64,000 nt of DNA from contig NZ_JBAJNS010000001.1 in NCBI RefSeq assembly GCF_037911585.1, forward strand, positions 1,611,001 to 1,675,000. Reading direction: 5' to 3'. Of this stretch, positions 8,213-18,223 are shown piece after piece; positions within the stretch are counted from its first letter, which is position 1; each line of letters opens with the position of its first letter. The position numbers were made by a program, and so were the translations under genes. This stretch comes from Streptomyces sp. GSL17-111 (GTDB lineage Bacteria; Actinomycetota; Actinomycetes; Streptomycetales; Streptomycetaceae). Below the pieces are notes generated by a model that saw only the letters and a list, made by a program, of their open reading frames with translations, ran no database searches and had not been told where the DNA came from.

Positions 8213-11200
8213 ATGAACGAAGGGATGGCGCGGGTGACGGGCCAGGGGGCGACGCACAGGGAGACCCGGTTCCCGCCGGGGGCGCAGATCCTCGTCCGGG
8301 ACGAGGAGTGGCTGGTCCGCACGACCGCGCCGACGGAGCACGACGGCGAGCGGATCGAGGCCGTCGGTGTCTCCGAGTTCGTGCGGGACGAGGAGGCGGT
8401 CTTCTTCAGCGGGCTCGACGCGGTGGAGCTGCTCGATCCGGAGAAGACGGTCCTGGTCCCCGACCGCTCCTCCTACTTCCGGCGCAGCCGCCTCTTCCTG
8501 GAGGCCGTCCTGCGCAAGACGCCGCTGCCGCAGTCGGAGCGGGGCCTGGCGCTCGCCGACCGCTTCCTGCTCGACCCGCTCGTCTACCAGCAGCGCCCCG
8601 CCGAGCTCGCCCTCTCCCTGCGCAACCTCCGCCCCCGGGTGCTGATCGCCGACGTCGTGGGGCTGGGCAAGACCCTGGAGATCGGCCTGACCCTCGCGGA
8701 GCTCATCCGCCGGGGCCGGGGCGAGCGCATCCTCGTGGTCACCCCGCAGAGCATCCTGGAGCAGTTCCAGCACGAGTTGTGGACGCGCTTCTCGATCCCG
8801 CTCGTGCGGCTGGACTCCCTGGGCATCCAGCGCATCCAGCGGGAGATCCCGGCCGGGCGGAACCCGTTCACCCACTACAAGCGGGTGATCGTCTCGGTGG
8901 ACACGCTCAAGAACATCGGCCAGTACCGGCACCACCTGGAGCGCATCCGCTGGGACGCCGTCGTGATCGACGAGTCGCACAACCTGATCAACCCGGGCAG
9001 CCAGCGCCGCGCCCTCGCCGAGGTCCTCGCGCCGCGCACCGACGCCCTGCTCCTCGCCAGCGCGACCCCGCACAACGGTGACAAGCGGTCGTTCGCGGAC
9101 CTGATCGCGCTCCTCGACCCGGCGGCCATCGCCGATCCCGACCACTACGACCCGGCGGCGGACCTGGGCCACCTGTACATCAGGCGGACCAAGATCAGCC
9201 CGGAGGTCCGGGACGAGATGGGCACCGAGTGGCCCGATCGCGGCCCCACCGTCTCCCTGCACTGCGCGGCCAACCAGGCGGAGGAGCGGATCTTCGCCGA
9301 GCTCGCCGAGCACTGGCTGCCCGCGCCGCCCGCCGGTGCCGAGGTGGAGTTCGGCACGGCCGACCAGGACGGCAGGTCGGTCGCGACCGAGCAGCTGTTC
9401 GCCTACAACCTGCTCAAGAGCTTCCTCTCCTCCCACAAGGCCCTCGCCGAGACGGTCGGCAACCGCATCGCCACGCTCGACGCGCGGGTGCGGAGGGCGA
9501 CGGAGAAGGGGTTGCGGCCGGATCCGGCCATCGCCCCCGAGCAGGCGGCGCTGGCCCGGCTGCGGGAGATCACGGCGGGCATGGGTGACGGCACGGCCCC
9601 AGGGGACTCGGCCAAACTCGACGCGTTGGTCGAGCAGTTGCGCCAGATCGGGGTCGGTCCGCGCTCCACGACCCGGGCCGTGGTCTTCTCCGAACGCGTC
9701 CCCACGCTCACCTGGCTGGCGAAGGTCGTACCGGCCCGTCTCGGGTTCCCCGTCGCGGCCGACGGGACCGCGAAGGCGGCGGCCGTCCTGCACGGCGGCC
9801 TCAGCGACGACGAGCAGGGCTCGGTGCTGGAGGCGTTCGGCCTCGCCGACAAGCCGGTCCGGCTGCTGTTCACCGGCGACGTCGCCTCCGAGGGCGTCAA
9901 CCTGCACCGCCAGTGCCACCACCTGATCCACTACGACATCCCCTGGTCGCTGATCCGCATCGAGCAGCGCAACGGCCGCATCGACCGGTACGGCCAGAAG
10001 CACGAACCGCAGTTCCGGGCCCTGATCCTCACCTCCGAGGTCCCCGGCGCCAAGGACGACCGGACGGTCGCCGAGAAGCTGCTCGTGCGGGAGGAGGAGG
10101 CGCACAAGCTGGACGGCACGGCGGAGGCCGTCTCCGGTCTCTACCGCGCCGAGGAGGAGGAGCGCCGGCTGATCAGGGAGCTGGTCCGGGGCGGCACGGT
10201 CGAGGAGTTCCTGGACGACGCCCCGGCCGCCGACTCCGCCCTCGCCGATCTCTTCGGCCAGGTGGACACCATCACCGAGGAGAAGCTGCCCGAGCGGGCG
10301 GAGCTGATCTCCCTCTTCGAGGGGAACACCGCGGACTTCGTCGACACCGCGCTCGCCGAGGTCTTCCAGGAGCGCGCCGAGGAGCTGATCGACTGGTCCT
10401 CCGGAGCCGACACCAAGGGGGGCGCGTACTTCTCGCTCTCCCCCGCCCTCGCGCCCGACCTGCTCCACCGGCTCAAGGCCCTGCCGCCCTCCTACCTCAA
10501 GGAGCAGGGCGTCGCCGAGCGGATGCGGCTCACCTTCGACCGCGCCCTCGCGCAGCGCAAGCTGACCGAGGCCCGGGAGAGCAGCAGCACCATCTGGCCG
10601 GAGGTCTCCTTCCTCACCGACATCCACCCGGTCGTGGAGTGGCTGACGGACAAGGTGCTGGTCGAGTTCGGCCGCCAGGAGGCCCCGGTCATCACCACCC
10701 CGCACGTGGACGGGCCGGTCTTCCTCGTGCAGGGCATCCACTCCAACGCGCTGGGCCGCCCGACCGTCGTGCGCTGGATGGCCGTCTCCGGGCTGACGGC
10801 CGACGGCACCGGAGAGCCCCGGGTGCGTCCCATGGCGGAGGCGCTGCGCGACGCGAAGGTGGGCCCGCGGCTGGCCCGCACCGGCGATCCGGGCGCCCTG
10901 GACCGGCTCCAGGAGCTGGTCCCGGCTGCCGTCGCCGCCGCCCGCGACCACCTGGAGGCGGGCCGGGCCGCCTGGGCCGAGCAGATCAGCGAGCCGCTGG
11001 CCGCCTACCGAGAGCACGTCGCCCGGTGGCGCGCGGACGCCCTGCTGCCGGGCGTCACGGGCCGCCGGGAGCGCGTCGTCGAGGAGACCGCCGACGAACT
11101 GGCGCGCCTGCTCGACCAGTTGCAGACCACCGGCCGTCCGCTGCTGCGCGTCCTGGCCGTTCTCGACCGCCCCGGCGATCCGGCCACCGCCGACGCCACC

Positions 11201-11227
11201 CACCCCTCGCCCCCGGCGGAGCACTGA
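8213..11227 (+). CDS. SNF2-family helicase, DrmD-like (class 1 DISARM)
   Basis: A DNA-dependent ATPase of about 1004 residues. SF2 motifs in order: Walker A DVVGLGKTLE (about residue 148), DESH box VIDESHNLI (about 252), motif III ASATPHNG (about 282), then the second RecA domain with AVVFSERV, GDVASEGVNL and the arginine finger motif QRNGRIDRYGQ (about 585). The C-terminal 400 residues carry no motif I recognise. DrmD of class 1 DISARM is a SNF2 helicase adjacent to the adenine methylase DrmMI, and here the next gene, one base away, is such a methylase. The start is uncertain: ATG 8213 is used, but ATG 8225 or GTG 8234 (with GAAGGG about 9 bases upstream) are also possible. Confidence 0.85.
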   Translation: MNEGMARVTGQGATHRETRFPPGAQILVRDEEWLVRTTAPTEHDGERIEAVGVSEFVRDEEAVFFSGLDAVELLDPEKTVLVPDRSSYFRRSRLFLEAVLRKTPLPQSERGLALADRFLLDPLVYQQRPAELALSLRNLRPRVLIADVVGLGKTLEIGLTLAELIRRGRGERILVVTPQSILEQFQHELWTRFSIPLVRLDSLGIQRIQREIPAGRNPFTHYKRVIVSVDTLKNIGQYRHHLERIRWDAVVIDESHNLINPGSQRRALAEVLAPRTDALLLASATPHNGDKRSFADLIALLDPAAIADPDHYDPAADLGHLYIRRTKISPEVRDEMGTEWPDRGPTVSLHCAANQAEERIFAELAEHWLPAPPAGAEVEFGTADQDGRSVATEQLFAYNLLKSFLSSHKALAETVGNRIATLDARVRRATEKGLRPDPAIAPEQAALARLREITAGMGDGTAPGDSAKLDALVEQLRQIGVGPRSTTRAVVFSERVPTLTWLAKVVPARLGFPVAADGTAKAAAVLHGGLSDDEQGSVLEAFGLADKPVRLLFTGDVASEGVNLHRQCHHLIHYDIPWSLIRIEQRNGRIDRYGQKHEPQFRALILTSEVPGAKDDRTVAEKLLVREEEAHKLDGTAEAVSGLYRAEEEERRLIRELVRGGTVEEFLDDAPAADSALADLFGQVDTITEEKLPERAELISLFEGNTADFVDTALAEVFQERAEELIDWSSGADTKGGAYFSLSPALAPDLLHRLKALPPSYLKEQGVAERMRLTFDRALAQRKLTEARESSSTIWPEVSFLTDIHPVVEWLTDKVLVEFGRQEAPVITTPHVDGPVFLVQGIHSNALGRPTVVRWMAVSGLTADGTGEPRVRPMAEALRDAKVGPRLARTGDPGALDRLQELVPAAVAAARDHLEAGRAAWAEQISEPLAAYREHVARWRADALLPGVTGRRERVVEETADELARLLDQLQTTGRPLLRVLAVLDRPGDPATADATHPSPPAEH

Positions 11228-11228
11228 C

Positions 11229-14200
11229 GTGACGTACGACTCGCTGGTCAACCACGGCGACTACCTCTCGGCCCACTACCTCGCCGAGGTTCTGCCCAAG
11301 GACCTCAAGGCCAAGGACGGCCTCCTCGCCCGCTGGGCCGCCGCAGAGGAGGCCGAGCGCCGACGCTACGCGGACGCCGTGGCCGAGGCGGAGCAGGAGG
11401 GGCTGGGCCCCGACACCGTGCCCCCGCGCGCCCGCACCCCCCGCGAGGGCCTGCGGGCGCTCCACGGCCCGTACTTCGCAGGACGTGCGGCCCTCGCCCG
11501 GGACGCGCAGGTGCTCGCCGAACCCGACGCGCCCGAGCCCGCCGGGTGGCAGAAGCGCGTCACCGAGCTGCACCTGGACACCCTGCGGGCCCTCGGCTAC
11601 GCCGACGCCCACGAGCAGAGCGTCACCGTCCACCGCGCCGACCACGCGTACACCGTCCAGGTCAGCCACGCCGAACCCGGCCTGCTGGCCGTCTCCTGCG
11701 GCTGGACGGCCCAGCCGGACGCCGCGCTCGACCCGGACGGCGCCGGACGCCTCCTCCACCCCGTGGAGCTGGAGGCGTCGGTGACCCTGGACGACGCCAA
11801 GGCCCTCACCGACTTCCTCTTCGCCTGCGACAGCCCCCCGCGCTACGTGCTGCTCCTCGTCGGCGGTGTGCTCGTCCTCGCCGACCGCCTCGCCTGGCCC
11901 GAGGGCCGCTACCTGGCCGCCGACCTCGACGCCGCCCTCCACCGTCGCGACGACCGCAACGGCGGCGAACTGGACACGCTGGCCGCCCTCTTCGGCGCCG
12001 ACTCACTGCGGGTGCCCACCGAGGGCGGTACCGCGCCCCTGGCCGGGTTCCTCGACAAGTCCGGCAAGCACGCCGTCGGCGTCTCCACCGAGCTGCGCGA
12101 GGGCCTGCGCCTGAGCGTCGAGTGGATCGCCAACGAGGTGCTGGACCGGCTGCGCGAACCGGAGAACGGCGTCACCCCGGCCGAGCTGGACGACCCGGCG
12201 CGCCTGGCCAAGGAGCTCAGCCGCGAGGCGCTGCGCTACCTCTACCGCATCCTGTTCCTCCTGTACGCCGAGGCCAGCCCGGCGCTGGGCATCCTGCCCG
12301 CCGACGACCCCGACTACGAGCGCGGCTACGGCCTCCAGCGGCTGGGCGACCTCGTCGTGCGCGACCTCGTCGGGGAGCGCTCCCGGCGCGGCTTCCACCT
12401 GTACGAGTCGCTGGACCTGCTCTTCGCCAAGGTCGAGAACGGCCACCGCCGCTACGGCAGCGAGGCCGAGGACCTGGCGGCGGAGGCCGCCGCCCGCGAG
12501 GCCGTCCGGGCCGAGACCGAGGCGGCCGAGCTCCTCGCCTCCGGCGCGATCACCCGCGCCGAGCACGCCGAGCGCCTGCGCGAGGCCGACCGCGCCCGCC
12601 GCGCCGCCGCCCGCAGCACCGGCGCCGGACTGCGCTTCGAGGCCCTGCGCTCCGAGCTCTTCGCGAAGGAGGCCGTCCGCCTCATCTCCGACGACCAGCT
12701 GGAGAACCCGGCGTACGAGGGCGGCGAGGGCGAGCGGCGCCGCCCGTTCCTGGACACCCGGCTGCGCAACGCGACGCTGCACAAGGTGCTGCGCCGTCTG
12801 ATGCTCACCCGGGGCCGGGGGCGGGAGCGCGGCGGCTTCATCTCCTACGCCCAGCTCGGCATCAACCAGCTCGGCGCCGTGTACGAGGGGCTCATGTCCT
12901 ACACCGGCTTCATCGCCGAGGAGGACCTGTACGAGGTCGCCAAGGGCGGCGACCCCTCGGGCGGCAGCTGGATGATCCCCGCCTCCCGTGTCCAGGACTA
13001 CCCGGACGAGGTCTTCGTCGTCCGGGAGGACGACGAGACCGGCCGCCGGCTGGGCCGCGTCGTCCACCCCGAGGGCCGGTTCGTCTACCGGCTCGCGGGC
13101 CGCGACCGGCAGACCTCCGCGTCGTACTACACGCCCAAGTCCCTGACCGAGGTCACCGTCGAGCTGGCGCTCAAACACCGGCTGGATCAGGGTGGCGGGA
13201 CCACCCCGGCCCGCGAGTTGCTGGAGTGGAAGATCTGCGAACCGGCCCTCGGGTCGGGGGCCTTCCTCAACGAGGCCGTCGACCAGGTGGCCGCCGAGTA
13301 CCTGCGCCGCCGCGAACGCGAACTGGGCCGCCGGGTGGACCCGGAGCAGCGGCAGGTCGAGCTCCAGCGGGTCAAGGCGTACATCGCCCTGCACAACGCC
13401 TACGGCGTCGACCTCAACGCCACGGCGGTGGAGCTGGCCGAGGTCTCGCTGTGGCTCAACTCCATGCACCCCGGCATGCGGGCGCCCTGGTTCGGCCTCC
13501 ACCTGCGGCGCGGCAACTCGCTGATCGGCGCGGGCCGCAAGGTCTACGGGGCCGACGTCCTGACGGACGGCCCGTGGCTGGCGAAGAAGTCCCCCCTGCC
13601 GCCGCGCGATCTGCCCTTCCGCGACGGCCCGCTGCCCGACGGCGCGGTGCACCAGTTCCTGCTGCCCGCCGTCGGCTGGGGAGCCGTCGCCGGGGAGGCG
13701 GAGGCCAAGCGGCTCGCGGAGGACGCGGCCAGGGCGCTCGGGAAATGGCGCCGGGGCGTGCAGAAACCGCCGAAGGGGCCGAAGCCCTTCCAGGAGCGCG
13801 GGGAGGAGGACCAGGCAGCCCGGAACAAGCGCTACGAGCGGTGGCGTAAGGCGGCGGAGAAGACCGAACTCGGCCGCGTGCAGGGCGTCGCCCGGCGCGT
13901 GGAGTTCCTGTGGAAGCTGGTCGCGACCCGGCTCGAACTCTCCGAACGCAAGATCGCCCGCCGCATCGACGTCTGGGGCGCCGACTGGCTCGACCAGTCG
14001 TCGGAGGCGGAGGACAAGCAGAAGGTCCTCGACGACCTGACCCGGCACGGCACGCCGTACTGGCGGCTCAAGACGGTCATGGACGCCTGGTGCGCGCTGT
14101 GGTTCTGGCCGCTGGACCGGGTGGGCGAACTCGACGGCACGGACTCGGCGTACGCGGCGGGCGGCACCCTCCTCGACGAGGGCGTGCTGACCGACCTGCT

Positions 14201-16820
14201 GGCCCCGGAGGCCGTCGCCGAGACAGCGCCCGAGGAGTCCGCACCCGCTCCGGCTGCGGAGACGGCACCGGAGCCGTCCGGCCCGGCGCCGGGCGACCAG
14301 ATGTGGCAGGCCGGGGGCCTGTTCGACGCCCCGGGCGGCGAACAGGTCGAACTCGGCTGGGAGGCCGCCCCGGACCGGTCGGAGGCGGGCCTGCGCAGCG
14401 GCCCGAACCGTCGGACGTCCGGCCGCCGGGCCCGGGTCAAGGACCAGCGCCGCGCCTGCATCCCCCTCGCCACCTTCGGCGACTGGCTGGACTTCCTCGA
14501 AGCCGTCCTCGGCACCAACGACCTGCCGGAGGGCTCCTACCTCGCGGGCGTCGAGGACCTCGGCCCGGACGAGGCGCTGGAGGTGCTCAGCGACGTCGAG
14601 GACCGCCTGGAGGGCCTCCTCGGCATGGACACCCCCGGACGCCTCCCCTTCCGCTTCCCCTGGCTGAACACCGTCGAGGACATCGCCGGGACGACGGAGA
14701 AGGACATCAAGGCCGAGGACGGCCACGGCTTCTTCCACTGGGAGCTGCACTTCGCCCACGTCTTCCGCAGCCCCGCCGGCGGCTTCGACCTCCAGGTCGG
14801 CAACCCCCCTTGGGTCCGGCCGGAGTGGGTGGAGAGCCAGGTATTGGCGGAAGTTGATCCCTGGTTCGCGTTGGCTGAAAAGCCCTCGGCAACAGAGCAA
14901 CAAGAGAAGAAGGAGCTACTGCTAAGCGACGCCGAATCACTCCGGTACTACCTACGTGAACTGGCAGCGATCAGCGGTGTTTCGGAAACTCTAGGATCAC
15001 CTGCGGTCTATCCCGTGCTGGCGGGAACCCGCCCGGACCTTTATCGGGCCTTCATGAGCCGCGTCTGGAGCAACCTCGGGCAAGAAGGAACGGCAGGACT
15101 AATCCATCCGGACACCCACTTCGGAGGGGTGAAGGACGGGCGTCTACGCGATGCTGCCTACCGGCATCTGCGGCTTCATGCGGGGTTTGTGAACGTGGGG
15201 AATTGGGCCTTCGAAGCGAGCCGAAACACCGAGTTTGGCGTGCACATCTACGGCCCCCGCCAACAGCATATCCACTTCGAGAACCTCAGTCGCTTGTACG
15301 GCGTAGAGCCTCTCGCAGGCTCTCTTCATCATGATGGCCAGGGCGAAGTTCCCGGCATGAGACACGGCGGAACCTGGGATCTGAGGCCGCACCGAGCACG
15401 AGTGATCGATATCGACGAATCGGTACTAGAGGATTGGCAGAATCTCACAGGAAACGTGGGCATCCCTCCGACTCAAGCTGCACTACTCCAACCGACAACC
15501 ACTGCGGAGCAAGGCGCGATCGAAGCGCTATCGAGCGTAGAACTACGAATCGAGCAACATGACCCTAGAATCAGTCAGGGTTATAACGAAACGAACAGCA
15601 ATAAGGGCGGCTTCATCGCCTGGAACACCTCTCAGCCCGACGCGCTGTCAGGGATCGTACTGCAAGGCCCTCACTTTGGGATCGCCACGCCAATCAGCAA
15701 GCAGCCCAAGGTCCCGTGTCGCGGCAACCACGACTGGACGGCGTTCGATCTGACGGCGCTTGCAGCTGACGCCGTACCTCGAACGAACTACGTCCGCCCC
15801 GAGACGTGTTCGCTGAGCCGGTACGAGGACGCACAGGACCACTGGCTCGACCGGTCACGGCTCACGGCTGACTGGCAGCCGAGCGCGGAGGAATGGCAGA
15901 ATCGCGACCGTGTACTGAGCGACGAAGAACGAGCGCTGACCGAGGACGAACAGCGCGATTTGCTGCACCAGCGGCTATGGCTGTTCCAGCCCTACACGCG
16001 ATTCTACCGCCTGGCCTGGCGCAGAATGATTCCTTTCAACACAGAGCGGAGTCTCTTCGCCGCTCTGATTCCTCCTGGCCCAGCCCACGTGGACGCAGTT
16101 CACTCAATGGCCTTGACGAACAACAGAGCAACAGCCTTGAACGTAGGGTTTTGGGCGGCGTTGCCGATTGATTACTTGTTGCGCATCCTAGGACGGGCAG
16201 ATCTCAGGAACGCCGAGGCCAAGAAGATGCCTTACGCCGACCCGTCCCACCCTCTTGCCAGTGCGCTTCTGCTCCGTACCCTCAGGCTCAACTGCCTCAC
16301 CGAGGCTTACGCGCCCCTGTGGGCTGAGCTCTACGATCCGACCTGGCCTGGCTACGAAGGCTGGGCCATTGCGTGGCAGGGGCTTTCTCCGCTGGCGGAC
16401 GGCATCAACGCGACATGGGAGCACACCTCGCCCCTGCGTACCGAGTACGAGCGGCGTGCGGCCCTGGTAGAGATCGACGCTCTGGTTGCCGTGTGGCTGG
16501 GAATGAGCGCGGATGAGCTGATCGCTGTCCTCAAGGCCCGCTACGCGATTCTCAGGGACCGCGAGGCAAAGATGTGGTTCGACGCCAAGGGGCGCCAGCT
16601 GGCGCAGGACCCGTACGCGCACGGCCACGGGCAGACCAAAGAGGACTTCACCCAGTTCATCGCCTATACCGAGGGACAGCGCTCCCAGCCGCCTGAGGGT
16701 TACTCGGCGCCCTTCTACAAGGCCAACCGGGAGGAGGAGATGCGGGAGGCTCACGCGTACTTCTTGCGGCGGCTCCAGGAGGCCATCGACCAGGGCCGGT
16801 GGACGCCGCCTTCCGAATGA
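11229..16820 (+). CDS. Giant N6-adenine DNA methyltransferase, DrmMI-like
   Basis: An 1863-residue Eco57I/PglX-type methyltransferase. SASYYTPKSL (about residue 627) and motif I EPALGSGAFL (about 671) form the SAM-binding fold; motif IV is GNPPWVRPEW (about 1192), the catalytic tetrapeptide of N6-adenine methylases. The 600 N-terminal residues are probably a DNA-interaction or regulatory region. The C-terminal 650 residues should hold the target-recognition domain. In DISARM and BREX systems such enzymes mark host DNA and are needed for self/non-self discrimination; that role is inferred. The GTG start lies one base after the helicase stop, so the two are co-translated. From about 14830 the base composition falls sharply inside this one gene (separate entry). 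Confidence 0.9.
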   Translation: MTYDSLVNHGDYLSAHYLAEVLPKDLKAKDGLLARWAAAEEAERRRYADAVAEAEQEGLGPDTVPPRARTPREGLRALHGPYFAGRAALARDAQVLAEPDAPEPAGWQKRVTELHLDTLRALGYADAHEQSVTVHRADHAYTVQVSHAEPGLLAVSCGWTAQPDAALDPDGAGRLLHPVELEASVTLDDAKALTDFLFACDSPPRYVLLLVGGVLVLADRLAWPEGRYLAADLDAALHRRDDRNGGELDTLAALFGADSLRVPTEGGTAPLAGFLDKSGKHAVGVSTELREGLRLSVEWIANEVLDRLREPENGVTPAELDDPARLAKELSREALRYLYRILFLLYAEASPALGILPADDPDYERGYGLQRLGDLVVRDLVGERSRRGFHLYESLDLLFAKVENGHRRYGSEAEDLAAEAAAREAVRAETEAAELLASGAITRAEHAERLREADRARRAAARSTGAGLRFEALRSELFAKEAVRLISDDQLENPAYEGGEGERRRPFLDTRLRNATLHKVLRRLMLTRGRGRERGGFISYAQLGINQLGAVYEGLMSYTGFIAEEDLYEVAKGGDPSGGSWMIPASRVQDYPDEVFVVREDDETGRRLGRVVHPEGRFVYRLAGRDRQTSASYYTPKSLTEVTVELALKHRLDQGGGTTPARELLEWKICEPALGSGAFLNEAVDQVAAEYLRRRERELGRRVDPEQRQVELQRVKAYIALHNAYGVDLNATAVELAEVSLWLNSMHPGMRAPWFGLHLRRGNSLIGAGRKVYGADVLTDGPWLAKKSPLPPRDLPFRDGPLPDGAVHQFLLPAVGWGAVAGEAEAKRLAEDAARALGKWRRGVQKPPKGPKPFQERGEEDQAARNKRYERWRKAAEKTELGRVQGVARRVEFLWKLVATRLELSERKIARRIDVWGADWLDQSSEAEDKQKVLDDLTRHGTPYWRLKTVMDAWCALWFWPLDRVGELDGTDSAYAAGGTLLDEGVLTDLLAPEAVAETAPEESAPAPAAETAPEPSGPAPGDQMWQAGGLFDAPGGEQVELGWEAAPDRSEAGLRSGPNRRTSGRRARVKDQRRACIPLATFGDWLDFLEAVLGTNDLPEGSYLAGVEDLGPDEALEVLSDVEDRLEGLLGMDTPGRLPFRFPWLNTVEDIAGTTEKDIKAEDGHGFFHWELHFAHVFRSPAGGFDLQVGNPPWVRPEWVESQVLAEVDPWFALAEKPSATEQQEKKELLLSDAESLRYYLRELAAISGVSETLGSPAVYPVLAGTRPDLYRAFMSRVWSNLGQEGTAGLIHPDTHFGGVKDGRLRDAAYRHLRLHAGFVNVGNWAFEASRNTEFGVHIYGPRQQHIHFENLSRLYGVEPLAGSLHHDGQGEVPGMRHGGTWDLRPHRARVIDIDESVLEDWQNLTGNVGIPPTQAALLQPTTTAEQGAIEALSSVELRIEQHDPRISQGYNETNSNKGGFIAWNTSQPDALSGIVLQGPHFGIATPISKQPKVPCRGNHDWTAFDLTALAADAVPRTNYVRPETCSLSRYEDAQDHWLDRSRLTADWQPSAEEWQNRDRVLSDEERALTEDEQRDLLHQRLWLFQPYTRFYRLAWRRMIPFNTERSLFAALIPPGPAHVDAVHSMALTNNRATALNVGFWAALPIDYLLRILGRADLRNAEAKKMPYADPSHPLASALLLRTLRLNCLTEAYAPLWAELYDPTWPGYEGWAIAWQGLSPLADGINATWEHTSPLRTEYERRAALVEIDALVAVWLGMSADELIAVLKARYAILRDREAKMWFDAKGRQLAQDPYAHGHGQTKEDFTQFIAYTEGQRSQPPEGYSAPFYKANREEEMREAHAYFLRRLQEAIDQGRWTPPSE
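14830..16820 (+). other. Low-GC segment within the methylase (likely exchanged recognition domain)
   Basis: Starting directly after the NPPW motif, the sequence changes from more than 70% GC with GC-ended codons to a mixed composition. Hand counts of single 60-base rows give about 43% GC at 15541 and 55% at 15421. Codons such as AGA, CTA, TTG and GAA are frequent. Composition rises again gradually after about 16250. The reading frame is intact throughout. This is seen in the sequence; the explanation, replacement of the target-recognition part by recombination with a less GC-rich source, is inferred. Confidence 0.75.
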
Positions 16821-16826
16821 ACGGCC

Positions 16827-16861
16827 GTGCCCCGCGTCGGATGAGGCCCGGCGCGGGGCAC
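16827..16861. terminator. Bidirectional terminator between methylase and DUF397 gene
   Basis: A 10-bp perfect stem (GTGCCCCGCG / CGCGGGGCAC) with a 15-base loop lies between two convergent genes, 7 bases after the methylase stop and 20 bases before the DUF397 stop. There is no T-tract, which is usual for terminators in GC-rich actinomycetes. Confidence 0.7.
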
Positions 16862-16880
16862 GTGTTCGTGTGCTGGGGTG

Positions 16881-17066
16881 TCAGCCCTGGCGGGTGAAGG
16901 TGATGAAGTGGTCCCAGGCAGCGGGGGTGACGGCGAGTTCGGGGCTCAGCTGGTCCTTGGAGTCCCGGACGTGGATCGCGCCCGCTCCCTTCGCCACCTC
17001 GACGCACGCATCCCCTTGCGAACCGCTGTAGCTGCTCTTGAACCAGGCCAGTTCGGACGTGCTCAT
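16881..17066 (-). CDS. DUF397 domain protein
   Basis: A 61-residue protein of the DUF397 family, with the typical WFKSSYSGSQGDACVEVA block near the N-terminus, then IHVRDSKD and a C-terminal WDHFITF. In Streptomyces such small proteins are partners of the neighbouring DUF5753-type XRE regulator; the two often behave as a regulator/antagonist pair resembling toxin-antitoxin systems (known of the family). The start overlaps the stop of the regulator (ATGA), so both are made from one message. It lies antisense to the surrounding defence genes. Confidence 0.9.
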   Translation of the reverse strand: MSTSELAWFKSSYSGSQGDACVEVAKGAGAIHVRDSKDQLSPELAVTPAAWDHFITFTRQG

Positions 17067-17953
17067 AGCGTTCCTCGCAATCGCTTCAGCAGGCCCAGGG
17101 ATTCCTCGGGGGGCATGGCCTGCGAGCGCAGTTTCGCATACCGCTGCTGGAGCAGGCTGATCTCTTTCGCGTCAGCGATCAACCGTCCGTTCTGCTGCCC
17201 TTCCGAGTACGCGAACCAGCGATGGTCCGGGGTCTCGGCGAGCATGATCGGTCCGTCCAGGCCCGCGTGGGAGGCCTGCCGCCTCGGCATGATCTGGAAC
17301 TCCACGTTCCAGTTCCGGTCGATCAACTCCAGCAACCGGTCGAAGAGTTCCCGCGTCACCGCCTCTCCACCCGTCTCCCGTTCCAGGATGGCCTGCTCCA
17401 CGATGAAGCTGAACGCGGTCGGTGGCTTCCTGGTGACCGCCATGAGGTCCTGTCGGGCCAGTCGTGCCGTGATCCGCTCCTCCAGTTCGTCCGGGTGCGG
17501 CACCGGAGGCACGTCCAGGGACACCGCCCGCGCGTACGCCTCGGTCTGCAACAAGCCGGGCAGCAACCGGCATTCGTACGTGTAGAGACTGATGGCCGTC
17601 CGCTCCAGGCGGGCCCACTGCCGGAACCAGCTGGCCAGCCCAGCCTGGCGGGAGACGTGCGGCATCGCCCTGCGCAGGGCTCCGGTGTCGCCGAGGACGG
17701 GTTCGGCCCGCTCGACGAACTGCCGGTCCGCCATGCGGCGGCCCTGCTCGATCGACGCGACCGTGTGTTTGGAGAAGCGCACCAGATCCGCGAACTCCTC
17801 GCGGCTCAGACCCGCGTGCTCCCGCAGCGCCTGCACCACCGCACCGAAGGTGCGCAGACTGTCCGACGGCGTGGGCTCACCCCCGACCCCGCTTCCGTTC
17901 CCGCCGCATCCAACCCTCGGCTCATCGCTCTCATCCTCCGCGTTGTCGTGCAT
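17063..17953 (-). CDS. XRE-family helix-turn-helix regulator with DUF5753 domain
   Basis: A 296-residue regulator. The HTH (about residues 35-85) reads ALREHAGLSREEFADLVRFS then HTVASIEQGRR. The DUF5753 region follows (ISLYTYECRLLPGLLQTEAYAR, IVEQAILERETGG, FQIMPRR). This is the usual partner of DUF397 proteins. The ATG at 17953 has a GGGAGGA site about 10 bases upstream; a GTG directly before it is an alternative start one residue longer. The pair is inserted in reverse between the methylase and the second DUF262 gene and may control the island or itself; which one cannot be told from sequence. Confidence 0.9.
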   Translation of the reverse strand: MHDNAEDESDEPRVGCGGNGSGVGGEPTPSDSLRTFGAVVQALREHAGLSREEFADLVRFSKHTVASIEQGRRMADRQFVERAEPVLGDTGALRRAMPHVSRQAGLASWFRQWARLERTAISLYTYECRLLPGLLQTEAYARAVSLDVPPVPHPDELEERITARLARQDLMAVTRKPPTAFSFIVEQAILERETGGEAVTRELFDRLLELIDRNWNVEFQIMPRRQASHAGLDGPIMLAETPDHRWFAYSEGQQNGRLIADAKEISLLQQRYAKLRSQAMPPEESLGLLKRLRGTL

Positions 17954-18223
17954 CACGCCGGATTCCTCCCGCACACGCCCATCCACCGCACACCCGCTTC
18001 TTACGTGACCAATCGTCACCCGCGCCTCGCCACACCGTCCACCCAGCGTGCACGTACGCTGACCCCACGTACGCGGCCAGCGCGGCACCCGCCGTCCGCG
18101 CGGCCCGTCCCGGCTCCGCGCGCCGCCCGCGCGGACGGACGGCGGCGTGGACTTCTCTGACAGGTCGTGGCGCCCGTCTATAGGCTGGCCGGACGTGGCA
18201 GCGGCTGGGTGGAAAGGGGCGGT

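Noticed and set aside
17222..18160. A 312-residue open frame on the + strand over the XRE gene
   Set aside because: Antisense to a gene with clear HTH and DUF5753 motifs; Arg/Pro-rich without domain.
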